A stretch of 64,000 nucleotides of DNA from Kibdelosporangium aridum (GCF_900176515.1 NZ_FWXV01000014.1:1-64000), one strand, 5' to 3'; shown: positions 34,202-43,415, numbered from the stretch's first letter. Numbers and translations are program-made. The notes: generated by a model not told the origin, from the letters alone.

Positions 34202-35640
34202 GGGTGGCTGACTCGGACAAGGACGTGGACATCCTGGTCATCGGCGGTGGTCCGGCTGGCTCCACAGCCGCCGCGATGTTGGCCCGCAACGGTTTCAACG
34301 TGCTCTTGCTGGAGCGCGAGGTGTTCCCGCGCTATCACATCGGCGAGTCGCTGCTCGCTTCGTGCCTGCCGACACTGAGGTTGTCTGGGGCGTTCGACGC
34401 GGTCGCCGAAGCCGGGTTCACGGTCAAGCGCGGCTCGGTGTTCCGGTGGGAGCAGGACGAGTGGTTGCTGGACTGGCGGCGACTGGTCGATCAGGACGCG
34501 TGGTCATGGCAGGTCGATCGGGCGACGTACGACGACATCCTGCTGCGCAACGCCACCAAGCAAGGCGCCACAGTCACCGAAGGCGCGACAGTCCGCAACG
34601 TGATCTTCGACGGCGACCGCCCGATGGCCGTCGAATGGACACAGCAGGACGAACGTGACGTCATACGGACGACGACGTTCGACTTTCTCGTGGACGCTTC
34701 CGGGCGGACCGGTGTGCTGGGCAAGAAGCACTTCGACATGCGCACTCCGCACGAACTATTCCAGAACGTCGGGATCTGGGGTTACTGGACGGGTGCGCGG
34801 TTGCTGCCCAACAGCCCGGAAGGTGCCATCAACGTCATCTCGTCACCCGACGGTTGGTACTGGCACATCCCGCTCGCGGACGACCGGTGGAGCGTCGGAC
34901 TGGTCACGCACAAGCAGCGCTTTACCGAATCACGCGAACGCTTCGACACACTCGACGAGTACTACCTGGACATGGTGCACGCACCGGACAGCCTGCGGGA
35001 CTTGCTGAAAGGCGCCCAGTTCGAGGGCAAAGTGCGTGCGGAGCAGGAATACTCCTACGTTTCCGAGCGCTTCTGCGGCCCCGGCTACATCCTGATCGGC
35101 GACGCCGCGTGCTTCCTCGATCCCCTGCTGTCCACTGGAGTCCATCTCGCCCAGTACAGCGCGATGGTCGGGGCGGCATCGATCGCCACAATCCTGCGTG
35201 ACGACATGCCGGAGCAGGAGGCGCTGGCGTTCTTCGACTACACCTACCGAAGGGCATACTCCAGGATGCTGGTGTTGGTCAGCCGGATGTACCGGGACTA
35301 CATCGGGATGGACGACTACTTCGGCAAGTCCCAGCTACTCGTGCACGACGACGGCCACAGCGAGCGGCCAGTGCAGTCGTTCACGCGGATCAGCACCGGA
35401 CTGACGGACGTGCGGGAAGCCGCCGACGCCGAAGGACGGGTCTCGACCGCCGCCATTGTCGAAGCGGCCGAGAACGCCAAGGACGACGCGGCCAAAGCGA
35501 ATCTCAAATACATAGGTGGTATCGACATGTCGCCGGTGTGGAACATCTGGCGGGACCCGCTCGGGCCCGACACCGCGATGGGCGACATCCGGATCACCGC
35601 TGAACCGTGGCTCGGACTGTACCGGGAGGCCACCACATGA
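34198..35640 (+). CDS. Flavin-dependent halogenase 2
   Basis: 480 residues from a GTG overlapping the previous stop by four bases. Same architecture as its neighbour: ILVIGGGPAGSTAAAMLARN, YHIGESLLASC, Lys77 in GFTVKRGSVFRWE, WxWxIP as GWYWHIP at 220-225, and GDAACFLDPLLSTGVHLAQY for FAD. The two proteins align along their whole length but are clearly diverged, so they are not a recent duplication and may halogenate different ring positions or successive intermediates. That division is known for paired halogenases such as KtzQ/KtzR of kutzneride synthesis; its application here is inference. The stop overlaps the methyltransferase start by ATGA. Confidence 0.85.
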   Translation: MRVADSDKDVDILVIGGGPAGSTAAAMLARNGFNVLLLEREVFPRYHIGESLLASCLPTLRLSGAFDAVAEAGFTVKRGSVFRWEQDEWLLDWRRLVDQDAWSWQVDRATYDDILLRNATKQGATVTEGATVRNVIFDGDRPMAVEWTQQDERDVIRTTTFDFLVDASGRTGVLGKKHFDMRTPHELFQNVGIWGYWTGARLLPNSPEGAINVISSPDGWYWHIPLADDRWSVGLVTHKQRFTESRERFDTLDEYYLDMVHAPDSLRDLLKGAQFEGKVRAEQEYSYVSERFCGPGYILIGDAACFLDPLLSTGVHLAQYSAMVGAASIATILRDDMPEQEALAFFDYTYRRAYSRMLVLVSRMYRDYIGMDDYFGKSQLLVHDDGHSERPVQSFTRISTGLTDVREAADAEGRVSTAAIVEAAENAKDDAAKANLKYIGGIDMSPVWNIWRDPLGPDTAMGDIRITAEPWLGLYREATT

Positions 35641-36659
35641 CCGCGGTTCCCGGCCCGTTCCCGTTGATGGAGCTCAGTTCCGGAGTCTTCGCGGCGAAGA
35701 CCCTGTCGGTGGCCGTACGGATGGAACTGTTCGCCCTGATCGCCGAGCAGGGCGGACTGACCGCCGAGGAGTTCGCGGCCAAGCGTGGCCTGCATCCCCG
35801 CCCGGCCGAGATGCTGCTCATCGGCTGCACGAGCCTGGGGTTACTGGTCAAGGACGGTTCTCGATACACCAATTCCCTGTTGTCGCAGCACTATCTCCTC
35901 CCGCGTGGCCGGTACTACTTCGGCGACTACATCTTGATGCTGGACGAACGTGTCTACGACGGATGGATGAAACTGTCCAACGCGGTGACCGACAATCGGC
36001 CCACCACGTGGGATCCCCGGGCCCGATCGTCCATTTTTGACCTTGGGGACCCAGGTATGGTGCGCTTGTTCTGGCGGGCCATGCACTCGTTGTCGGTGTT
36101 CACGGCACAGGCTTTGGCTCAGGCGTACGACTTCTCGTCAGTGCGCAAGCTGCTCGATGTCGGTGGGGGCGGCGGCGCCTACACCATTGAGCTCTGCCGT
36201 CAGTACCCACAGTTGACGGCGACTGTCTACGACCTTCCGTTCGTGTGCGAGCAGACCTCGGCCAGAATCGCCGAAGTAGGGTTGAGCGACCGGATCACGT
36301 GTGTCGGCGGCGACTTCTTCAACGATGCGGCACTGCCCGAAGGACACGATGCGGCGCTGCTCTCGTCGGTCTTGCATGACTGGAGTGCCGAGGAGAATCT
36401 GGGAATTCTGCGCAAGGTCCACGCCGCGTTGCCTGCGGGCGGCCGGATCATCGTCAGCGAACTGCTGATGGACGACGACAAGACCGGCCCGGTTCCCGCG
36501 GCGATGTTCAACCTGCTGATGCTGGTGGAAACCGAACGCGGCCAGAATTACACGGGCGCCGAATATGCCCAGTGGTTGACCCAGGCCGGGTGCACGCAAG
36601 TCGTGCGCGTCGATGTTCCCGGTATCAGTGCCAACGCCGTCATGGTCGGCACGGTCTGA
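35637..36659 (+). CDS. SAM-dependent O-methyltransferase of the halogenase operon
   Basis: 340 residues from the ATG at 35637 (ATGA overlap with halogenase 2, so translationally coupled). N-terminal winged-helix dimerisation domain, then the catalytic domain: KLLDVGGGGGAYTIELCRQY binds SAM, VGGDFFNDAALPEGHDAALL follows, and LSSVLHDWSAEEN holds the His that acts as general base in plant-type O-methyltransferases. The family methylates phenolic hydroxyls. In this operon the substrate is probably the phenol that the halogenases and the hydroxylase act on, though order of steps is unknown. Confidence 0.87.
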   Translation: MTAVPGPFPLMELSSGVFAAKTLSVAVRMELFALIAEQGGLTAEEFAAKRGLHPRPAEMLLIGCTSLGLLVKDGSRYTNSLLSQHYLLPRGRYYFGDYILMLDERVYDGWMKLSNAVTDNRPTTWDPRARSSIFDLGDPGMVRLFWRAMHSLSVFTAQALAQAYDFSSVRKLLDVGGGGGAYTIELCRQYPQLTATVYDLPFVCEQTSARIAEVGLSDRITCVGGDFFNDAALPEGHDAALLSSVLHDWSAEENLGILRKVHAALPAGGRIIVSELLMDDDKTGPVPAAMFNLLMLVETERGQNYTGAEYAQWLTQAGCTQVVRVDVPGISANAVMVGTV

Positions 36660-36663
36660 CACC

Positions 36664-37875
36664 GTGCACCGGAGTGTGGTGATCATCGGAGCCGGTCCGG
36701 CTGGCCTGGTGCTGGGCAACGCCTTGCGCCAGGCCGGTGTGAGCTGCCTGATCGTGGAACGGCACAGCCGCTCGCACATCGAGCAGCAGGTCCGCGCGGG
36801 CATCACCGACCACTGCAGCAGGCTCATCCTGGAACGGCTTGGCCTCGCGGCCGGCCTGCTGGCTCATGGGCAGATCCAGGAGACGTGCGAGTTCCGTGCG
36901 GGCTCTGAACGCGTGATCGTTGCCTACGCGCAGCTCAACGGCGGCATCGGCCATCGGGTCTATTCCCAGCATCTGCTGGTCCGTGACCTCGTCGAGGCGT
37001 TCCTCGCCGGTGGCGGTGAACTGCTCTTCGAGACCACCGCGGAAACGATCACGGTCGACGGCGAGACCTCCGCGACCGTGACGCTGTCCGCCGGACCTCG
37101 GCGCGTCAGCTGCGATGTGGTGGCTTGTGCCGATGGATCACACAGCATCGGGCATAAACACATGCCGACAACTCCAGAGCAACGACGCTACCCGTACCGA
37201 TGGCTGACGCTACTGGCCGATGTTCCCACACCTTCACCACGTCTGGTCTACGTCCTGCATCCGGACGGATTCGCCGGCGAGATGCCGCGCAACCCAGTCC
37301 AGTCCCGGTTCTACCTGCAATACGGCACTGGCGAAGACCCTCATGCCTGGACCGACGAGCAGATCTGGCAACGCCTTCGCGACCGAATGCCCGATATCGC
37401 ACCAGGGCGCGTGCGGCAGCGCTCGACCCTGGCGATGAGCACCAGGACCCACCTGCCCATGCAGCACGGTCCGATTCATCTCCTCGGTGACGCGGCGCAT
37501 GCCTTGCCGCCCACTGGCGGCAAGGGAATGAACCTGGCGATTGCGGACGCCGACACGTTGGCGTCGGCCATCATCGCAAGCTCCCACGACGGCGGTAAAC
37601 GCCTCGCCGCCTACTCCGACGACCGCCTAACGGACGTGCGCCGTGCTGTTGGCTTCTCAGACTGGTTGCTGCGACTGGTGAATACTCCTCTGCACATGTC
37701 CGAGAAGGACATTATGGCCGACTACCGCACCCGCCAAGCCAAGTTGATGGAGCTGAGTGACCCCGCCGGACTTGCCACGTGGTTCGCCCACGCCTACGCC
37801 AGAACCAGTGAACAGACAACGCTCCCCGTACGCCGGTCGACTGTCAGCCACAGATCTGCGAGAGCCGGAGGGTAA
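36664..37875 (+). CDS. 4-hydroxybenzoate 3-hydroxylase-like FAD monooxygenase
   Basis: 403 residues from the GTG at 36664, 4 bases after the methyltransferase stop; GTGs at 36676 and 36679 are alternatives, the latter closer to GGAG. The protein follows the PobA group: VVIIGAGPAGLVLGNALRQA, an RAGITDHCSRLILERLGLAA segment in place of the PobA RAGVLEQG, a GQ-like YSQHLLVRDL region, the mid DG motif CADGSHSIG, and HLLGDAAHALPPTGGKGMNL with AIADADTLASAI. PobA-type enzymes hydroxylate next to an existing phenol. It would add a second hydroxyl for methylation or halogenation. It ends inside a hairpin shared with the convergent peptidase gene. Confidence 0.82.
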   Translation: MHRSVVIIGAGPAGLVLGNALRQAGVSCLIVERHSRSHIEQQVRAGITDHCSRLILERLGLAAGLLAHGQIQETCEFRAGSERVIVAYAQLNGGIGHRVYSQHLLVRDLVEAFLAGGGELLFETTAETITVDGETSATVTLSAGPRRVSCDVVACADGSHSIGHKHMPTTPEQRRYPYRWLTLLADVPTPSPRLVYVLHPDGFAGEMPRNPVQSRFYLQYGTGEDPHAWTDEQIWQRLRDRMPDIAPGRVRQRSTLAMSTRTHLPMQHGPIHLLGDAAHALPPTGGKGMNLAIADADTLASAIIASSHDGGKRLAAYSDDRLTDVRRAVGFSDWLLRLVNTPLHMSEKDIMADYRTRQAKLMELSDPAGLATWFAHAYARTSEQTTLPVRRSTVSHRSARAGG

Positions 37876-37887
37876 TTCCCTCCGGCT
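37863..37887. terminator. Bidirectional terminator
   Basis: AGCCGGAGGG (37863-37872) pairs perfectly with 37878-37887 around a 5-base loop that contains the monooxygenase stop codon. The peptidase gene on the other strand ends at 37895. Serves both convergent units. Confidence 0.75.
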
Positions 37888-37894
37888 ACTCAAC

Positions 37895-39385
37895 CTAGGC
37901 CGTTGGTGTGCAGATGGTGCCGACGGGCGGTAGCACGCCATCCGCCATCCAGCCGTACACGTGCGCGTCGGCGCACGGGTTCGTCGACCCGAACGCCGTG
38001 TGGCTCTCACTGTCGGAGGTCAACAACCGGCTCTTCTGCAACGTGTTCGCCAAATTGACGGCCCACTGGTATGGCGTTGCCGGGTCGTGAGTCGCACCGA
38101 CCACGAGGATCGGCGGCGCGCCGGCGGCGTCGAACGGCCCTGTGTAGCGCTCCTTGGGCCGCACTGGCCACTGCGCGCAGACGGGACCGTTGGAGATCTC
38201 CATGGTGGCCACGGGTGCGTAGCCGAGCATGCGACCGAAAAGCGGTGCCTCCGCCGCAGTTCTTTCGATGTTCGCCTTGACCGCGGCGAGGCTGGGATAG
38301 CGACGGTCGGCACACTCGATTGCGGCGCTTGCTGCGTCGAAGTCGGTAAAGCGCTCGTTCGCGCTGGTTGCACCAATCAGGCTTACCTCTCCGTTCGCGA
38401 CCCGGACGAGTCGAGCGGCGGCCGCCGGCCACAGGTCCCGGCTGAACGGAAGGGCCATGGCTTCGAGGAGCACAGTGAAGCCGTTCACCACCCGGGTCCG
38501 GCCGTTCTCGGTGACCTGCTGCGGGTGCGCCTCCAGCTTGTCGACCAGTTCCTCCAGTGCCCGCTTCGGGTCGCCGCCGCCGAAGGCGCACTGGGCCGGG
38601 GTTGCCTTGCACCAGTCGAAGAACCGGTTGAAGACCTTATCGAGGACGATCGCCTGCTGCCGGTCGAACTCCAGCGGCGCGTTGACCCATAGATGTGGGT
38701 CTACGGCGCCGTCCAGCACCATCCGGCCGACCTTGTTCGGGAACATGTTGGCGTACACCGTGCCGAGGTACGTGCCGTAGGACAGGCCGTAGAAGTTCAG
38801 CTTCCGCTCGCCCAGGGCCTGACGCAATTGGTCCATGTCCCGCGCGACGTCGACCGCACCGAGATGGCCGAGCAGCCGCTCGCCAGTGTTCTCCAGGCAC
38901 CGCTGGCCGAACTGCCGGGCCAGCCGGGCGGTGCGCGCGAAGTCGGCTCTCGTCGGCCGGGCTTTGGCGGCGTCGTGCACTGCTTGTGTCTCCGGCTGGG
39001 TCAGGCACCGCACCTTCCCGCTTCGGGCGACTCCGCGCGGGTCGAAGCCGACGATGTCGTAGCGTCGCAGTAAGTCCGGGAACAACGTCTCGGCGGCTTG
39101 GGCGAATTCGACCCCCCGGGCACCCGGGCCGCCGGGGTTGAGGACCAGTGCCCCGATCCGCCGAGCCGGGTCCGTCGCGGGGACCCGTGTCACCGCGAGG
39201 TCGATGGTCTCGGCATGTGGTTTGCTGTAGTCCAAGGGTACTTGCGCGGTAGCGCACTGGATTCTCTCGCCACAGTCAGTCCACACGAGAGTGGATGCGG
39301 GTACTTCGTCGTGCGCCTGGGCAGGCATGGAACCGAGCTGTGACGCCACAATGACCGCCGCGATCGCGGCTGCTGTTCTTCTCAT
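37895..39385 (-). CDS. Secreted alpha/beta-hydrolase peptidase (tripeptidyl aminopeptidase, S33)
   Basis: 496 residues. A 24-residue signal peptide (AAAIAAVIVASQLGSMPAQA). The core is that of streptomycete Tap/SlpD/SlpE peptidases: VLNPGGPGARGVEF (oxyanion hole), DIVGFDPRGVARSGKVRC, nucleophile in NFYGLSYGTYLGTVYANMFP (G-L-S-Y-G), Asp in VVGATHDPATPYQWAVNLA, and His in SDSESHTAFGS, followed by NPCADAHVYGWMADGVLPP. Catalytic triad complete. It removes tripeptides or dipeptides from secreted substrates. Convergent with the halogenase operon and unlikely to belong to it. Confidence 0.9.
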   Translation of the reverse strand: MRRTAAAIAAVIVASQLGSMPAQAHDEVPASTLVWTDCGERIQCATAQVPLDYSKPHAETIDLAVTRVPATDPARRIGALVLNPGGPGARGVEFAQAAETLFPDLLRRYDIVGFDPRGVARSGKVRCLTQPETQAVHDAAKARPTRADFARTARLARQFGQRCLENTGERLLGHLGAVDVARDMDQLRQALGERKLNFYGLSYGTYLGTVYANMFPNKVGRMVLDGAVDPHLWVNAPLEFDRQQAIVLDKVFNRFFDWCKATPAQCAFGGGDPKRALEELVDKLEAHPQQVTENGRTRVVNGFTVLLEAMALPFSRDLWPAAAARLVRVANGEVSLIGATSANERFTDFDAASAAIECADRRYPSLAAVKANIERTAAEAPLFGRMLGYAPVATMEISNGPVCAQWPVRPKERYTGPFDAAGAPPILVVGATHDPATPYQWAVNLANTLQKSRLLTSDSESHTAFGSTNPCADAHVYGWMADGVLPPVGTICTPTA

Positions 39386-39558
39386 GCGGTCAAGCTAGCG
39401 ATTTCCTTGTGCGAGCCGGGGAAATCAGCCCTTCCGTACAAGCGGTACTGACCTAACGTCCTATGTTGTCCCATTAGGACGGTGGCCGCATCGGTCTCAG
39501 AAGACGCTGAACGTGTGCACGCCGGTAGACACCAGCGTGTCTCGGGCGGGGCTTTGGC

Positions 39559-41103
39559 CTAACCCGCGTCGTTACTCTGGCTGCTCGCGCGAAGACGAAG
39601 CTGTAATTCAGCGAGGAACCGGGCGTCCGGGTCGGTTGCGTGGAAGCCGGTCAGTTCCTGAATTCGGTTCAACCGGTTCCGGAACGTGTTGGGGTGCACG
39701 TGCAGGCGGTCGGCCGCACGTTTCACGTCACCGAAGAAATCCAGATAGGCGCTGAGCGTCGGCAACAGATCGGTGTGCTGTTCGAGGTCGTGAGCGGCGA
39801 GTTGGTCAACCGGTCCGTCCAACTGGCGGCCTGCGTGCCGCAGTACGCGGGCGAGTTCGGACAAGATGTAGGCACTTTGCACGTCAGCGAATGCGGCCAC
39901 AGTGGGCGTCTTCGGGTTCTCCAGGAGTACGCGCAGTACGAGATCCGCTTCTTCCTTCGCGGTGCTGACCTCGTCGAGGGAATTGGCAAGTCCCACGGCG
40001 ACTACGAACTCATGTCCATGTCCCACGCGCCGCAGAAAGTCTTCAGCGAGCCGTTTTGTGCCGGTTAGAGCGTCCGCTGGGGTCGGCCACGGCAAGAGAG
40101 CATATGCGGTTCCCTCGAGAAACGTCGTAACCGCCTGGGCATGACTGATGGACAGGTGCAGGGTGAGAGGATCCAGGATACGGCGACGGTCAGTCCTGAA
40201 CTCGTCGCCAGGCCCCGTCGACCGGGCAGCCAAGACGGTGAGACTAGGTGCAGCGATCCCGAGTATTGCAGCCGCGCGGCGGGTGTCACGGCCGTGGAGC
40301 AGGGCTGCCACCAAGTCGGCACGGCGGGCCACCGGCTCGGTACGGAGCAATCGGGCAACTGCCTTGGCAATCCGGGCGAAGTCATTGCACCGCTGGGCAT
40401 CGAAGGGTTCTGCCGACGTCGCCCAGAGGTAGCCGAGCAGGTCCCCGCCTGCCCGAACGGCGGTGGCCATGCGCGGTTTCGCCTGCGCGGAAGCGGGTTC
40501 GACGAACGCCGGCTCGTCTGATGCGGCGAGGCGGGCGAACACACCGCGCGCTTCGAGAGTGTCGACGAGCCACCCGGGCGCCTGCCGGTCCAGGATCGAG
40601 GTTACTCGTTCTTCATCGGCCTCATCCTGCCGGTCCGACCATGCCAGTACGGCGAGTCTGGTGTCCTCCAAGATAACTGGCGCATCCAGCAGTGCTGCGG
40701 CGGCGTCCAATGTGGAGAACAGGTCGCCGGCCGGCGGCCCATCGGCTGTACTGGGATCCGTTGACCACGCGGCGATGACCGCGCGTGCGTCGTCGGCTAT
40801 CCGGGTCCACTCCACGCCGGCAGCGAGTTCAAGCACCGCCACCTGGTGTTCCGCACTGGTCCGCAGCAGGGTCTCGCTGACAGGTACGGACGCCCGGAAG
40901 ACCACGGCGGAATGGCCGCGTAGCAGTGCCGGTTGCTCCGCGGGAGCGACTCCAGGAGCGAGCAGCAGAGTTCCCTGCGTCGCTATGGGTGGCTCAGCGG
41001 GATCGTAGATGGCCACGTTCCTGATTGGCTGCCCATTGTCGACGACCATGCGCAGCACCGCACGGCCAAGCGTGTCGACCAGGTCGGCAGAGGTCGGGTG
41101 CAC
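39559..41103 (-). CDS. PucR-family transcriptional regulator
   Basis: 514 residues from a GTG at 41103. The N-terminal half is a purine-catabolism-like sensor region; the C-terminus has the PucR HTH (DVKRAADRLHVHPNTFRNRL, then NRIQELTGF). A short GGDEF-like CdaR middle segment (LAARSTGPGDEFRTDRRRIL) lies between. PucR proteins usually activate neighbouring, often divergent, catabolic genes. Its start is 218 bases from that of the indoleamine-dioxygenase-like gene on the opposite strand, so this gene is its likely target. Confidence 0.85.
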   Translation of the reverse strand: MHPTSADLVDTLGRAVLRMVVDNGQPIRNVAIYDPAEPPIATQGTLLLAPGVAPAEQPALLRGHSAVVFRASVPVSETLLRTSAEHQVAVLELAAGVEWTRIADDARAVIAAWSTDPSTADGPPAGDLFSTLDAAAALLDAPVILEDTRLAVLAWSDRQDEADEERVTSILDRQAPGWLVDTLEARGVFARLAASDEPAFVEPASAQAKPRMATAVRAGGDLLGYLWATSAEPFDAQRCNDFARIAKAVARLLRTEPVARRADLVAALLHGRDTRRAAAILGIAAPSLTVLAARSTGPGDEFRTDRRRILDPLTLHLSISHAQAVTTFLEGTAYALLPWPTPADALTGTKRLAEDFLRRVGHGHEFVVAVGLANSLDEVSTAKEEADLVLRVLLENPKTPTVAAFADVQSAYILSELARVLRHAGRQLDGPVDQLAAHDLEQHTDLLPTLSAYLDFFGDVKRAADRLHVHPNTFRNRLNRIQELTGFHATDPDARFLAELQLRLRASSQSNDAG

Positions 41104-41320
41104 GTCGTCTCCTTGTCAGGCATCCGCGCGCAAATGCTACCCATGAGTGCTCACCGGGTTTCCCGAGATGGGCGGCGGCACTGTGAGATTCGCGCGTGCG
41201 CACTGCCCGACGCTGTGCGCGTGCACCTCTGCCCGCATCACCTCGAGAGGTGATCCTTACTCGGTCGGACATTTGAACGGCACTGATGGCTCGTCACCAG
41301 TGTCACGAACGGAGTCGCAC

Positions 41321-42502
41321 ATGGTGTTACCGGAGAGGCCCGGCAGGGTTGTCTCGGACACGATGGCCGGCCAGCCACTGGTGTCTGGTCTCACGGATTA
41401 CGCGGTGGACAAGGAACTTGGGTTTCTGCCGGCAGCCGATCCGGTGTCGGCTTTGGACGAGCGATTCGCGCCGTGGGAGCGACTGGCCAGGGATATCTCA
41501 CCGCTGATCATGACCGGACGTTTGCGTGCGGCAGTCGAAGCGATGCCTGAACTATCCCCTGGCGGGCTCTGTGGGCCTGAGCTCGAACGCGCGTACTTGT
41601 TGCTGTGTTGTCTGGGCAACGCCTACATCTGGGCTGAGCCGCAGCCGCAGCAGCGCGTGCCGGCTGTGCTCGCAGTGCCATGGTGTCACGTCGCCGCACT
41701 GCTTGACCGGCCGCCGGTCATCACGCACTCGTCGATCGTGTTGAACAACTGGCGCAGGCTGACACCGGATGAACCGTTGAGCACGACCAACATCGACGCC
41801 CAGATGACCTTTCTCGGTGGAGTGGATGAGAAGTGGTTCTATCTCGGCACAGTCGGCGTCGAATTGGCCGGTGCCCCGGCGTTGCCACTGTTGGTGGATG
41901 CCCAGCACGCGGTCGCCGCGGACGACACACACCGACTCGCGGTCGACCTGCTCGCGATCGAACCGGTGATCCGGGCGACCACCCGGGCGATCCTTGACAT
42001 CGAACGCTGGTGTGATCCGTACGTTTTCTACCACCGCGTGCGCAGGTACCTCACTGGCTGGCCGCAGCCCGGCGTGATCTACGAAGGCGTCCACGACGAG
42101 CCATTGGTGTTCGCCGGTGGCAATGCGGCGCAGAGCTCGTTGATCCAGGCCTTCGACGCCGGGTTGGGGATACGGCATGAGCACAAGCTGACTGGGCCGT
42201 TCCTGCGCGGGATGCGTGCCTACATGCCGCTGGCGCACCGGCGATTCGTGAGAGATCTGGAAGCTGGTCCGTCGGTGTATGACTTCGTCGCACGACGACT
42301 TGATCATCCACAATTGACAGAGTCCTACACCGCTTGCGTTCGCGCGATGCGTGAACTGCGGTCCCAGCATCTTGGCTTGACGGGGAAGTACATCGGGCGT
42401 TTTGAGCGTCGCGACCATGCCAAGAAGGGCACTGGGGGTACTGACTTCGTGCCGATTTTAGCCAAGTCCAGGGAGGAGACGCGGACGCGAGAGCTCGGAT
42501 GA
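41321..42502 (+). CDS. Indoleamine 2,3-dioxygenase-like haem enzyme
   Basis: 393 residues from the ATG at 41321 (GGAG six bases upstream); the frame opens earlier at 41147 without a ribosome site. The family opens the pyrrole ring of tryptophan or other indoles. Matches: the LGFLP N-terminal segment, LSPGGLCGPELERAYLLLCC with LGNAYIWAEP, an LTTxNI-like segment (LSTTNIDAQMTFLGGVDEKW), RHEHKLTGPFLRGMRAYMPL, the proximal haem ligand in MRELRSQHLGLTGKYI, and GTGGTDFVPILAKSREETR at the C-terminus. Length equals that of animal and fungal IDOs. Tryptophan is not certain as substrate, since many bacterial IDOs are untested. Divergent from PucR. Confidence 0.85.
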   Translation: MVLPERPGRVVSDTMAGQPLVSGLTDYAVDKELGFLPAADPVSALDERFAPWERLARDISPLIMTGRLRAAVEAMPELSPGGLCGPELERAYLLLCCLGNAYIWAEPQPQQRVPAVLAVPWCHVAALLDRPPVITHSSIVLNNWRRLTPDEPLSTTNIDAQMTFLGGVDEKWFYLGTVGVELAGAPALPLLVDAQHAVAADDTHRLAVDLLAIEPVIRATTRAILDIERWCDPYVFYHRVRRYLTGWPQPGVIYEGVHDEPLVFAGGNAAQSSLIQAFDAGLGIRHEHKLTGPFLRGMRAYMPLAHRRFVRDLEAGPSVYDFVARRLDHPQLTESYTACVRAMRELRSQHLGLTGKYIGRFERRDHAKKGTGGTDFVPILAKSREETRTRELG

Positions 42503-42755
42503 GCGTCTGTTGCTGTCGCTCCTCCGCATGGCGATCGGATGGATCCTGGTACGGCGCAGCACTGTAGTTGTCCTTTGTGTCTCATGGGAGTCTTGATGTT
42601 CATCAGTACTGAGCAATCCGATAAATTTGCGGCTATCCGTTTCATTGCGGCCACCAGGAGCTTGTTGGCCGATCCCCCTCCGCAGCCGCGTCGACCTGGT
42701 TCGACGCCAGGTTGGTAAGCATCCACATCGGTTGCCGAAGCCTACGCAGATGACG
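42503..42755. other. Convergent spacer between IDO-like gene and tetR
   Basis: No gene. Short frames only. No clear terminator hairpin was seen. Confidence 0.4.
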
Positions 42756-43346
42756 TCACTCGACGCGCTGTGCGCTCGCGTTACTCCGGAGCAGGGCGTC
42801 GGTCACCGCGGCCACAGCCGTGACGACAGCCCTTCGATACTCAGCCAACCGGTGAGTCGGCTCGTCGCCAAGCGGGTTGCGGATCCTGGCCGCGGTGCTG
42901 TTCCAGGCGAGCGCCGCGGCCAGCGCGATCATCATGACGTCGGTGGCCGCGTTGAGCGAGACACCGTATTGCTCGGCGATCTCGGCCGCCTTGGACACGT
43001 GCGTCTCGATCTCGCCCTCCGAGGCGTCGGGAAACTCCAGCGTGCGCCACTGATTCAGCCGTTGCAGCCCCGGGTCCGCGACCAGGGCATCGAACAATGC
43101 CCCCGCGTAGCCAGGCAAGTTGTCGGCGGTCAACGGCGCTTCGTCGGCGAGGATACGCAGCCGGTCTGCCATAACAGCTTCGAACAGCGCCTCTTTGGAA
43201 CCGAAGTACTGATAGATCGCTTGTTTGTTGGCTGAAGCGGCGGCGGCGATCCGGTCCACCCGCCCGCCCGCCAGACCAACTTTGACGAACTCGTCGCAGG
43301 CCGCGTCCAGCAGCCTGGCGCGAGTTGCAGCCGAGTCGTAGCTCAT
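42756..43346 (-). CDS. TetR-family repressor
   Basis: 196 residues from the ATG at 43346, with GGAGG unusually close (one base gap). HTH: TRARLLDAACDEFVKVGLAG, GRVDRIAAAASANKQAIYQY and FGSKEALFEAVM, textbook TetR. The ligand domain is unremarkable. Two near-identical operator sequences lie in the 95 bases between this start and the truncated SDR, so it is probably autoregulated and once controlled the SDR. Confidence 0.9.
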   Translation of the reverse strand: MSYDSAATRARLLDAACDEFVKVGLAGGRVDRIAAAASANKQAIYQYFGSKEALFEAVMADRLRILADEAPLTADNLPGYAGALFDALVADPGLQRLNQWRTLEFPDASEGEIETHVSKAAEIAEQYGVSLNAATDVMMIALAAALAWNSTAARIRNPLGDEPTHRLAEYRRAVVTAVAAVTDALLRSNASAQRVE

Positions 43347-43359
43347 GCCTCCAAGTTTA

Positions 43360-43375
43360 AACCAACTAGATGGTT
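43360..43375. promoter_or_regulatory. TetR operator copy A
   Basis: AACCAACTAGATGGTT, an imperfect palindrome with AACCA/TGGTT arms, 14 bases upstream of the tetR start. A second copy is at 43416. Confidence 0.65.
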
Positions 43376-43415
43376 GACATCCAGCAACTGGCCGTCCTAC
43401 TGTCTCATCAGATCC

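Noticed and set aside
32795-35640. Classical tryptophan 5/6/7-halogenases
   Set aside because: Proteins are 468 and 480 residues rather than about 520-540, and the active-site Lys context (KHGGAFRW, KRGSVFRW) fits the phenol/pyrrole subclass.
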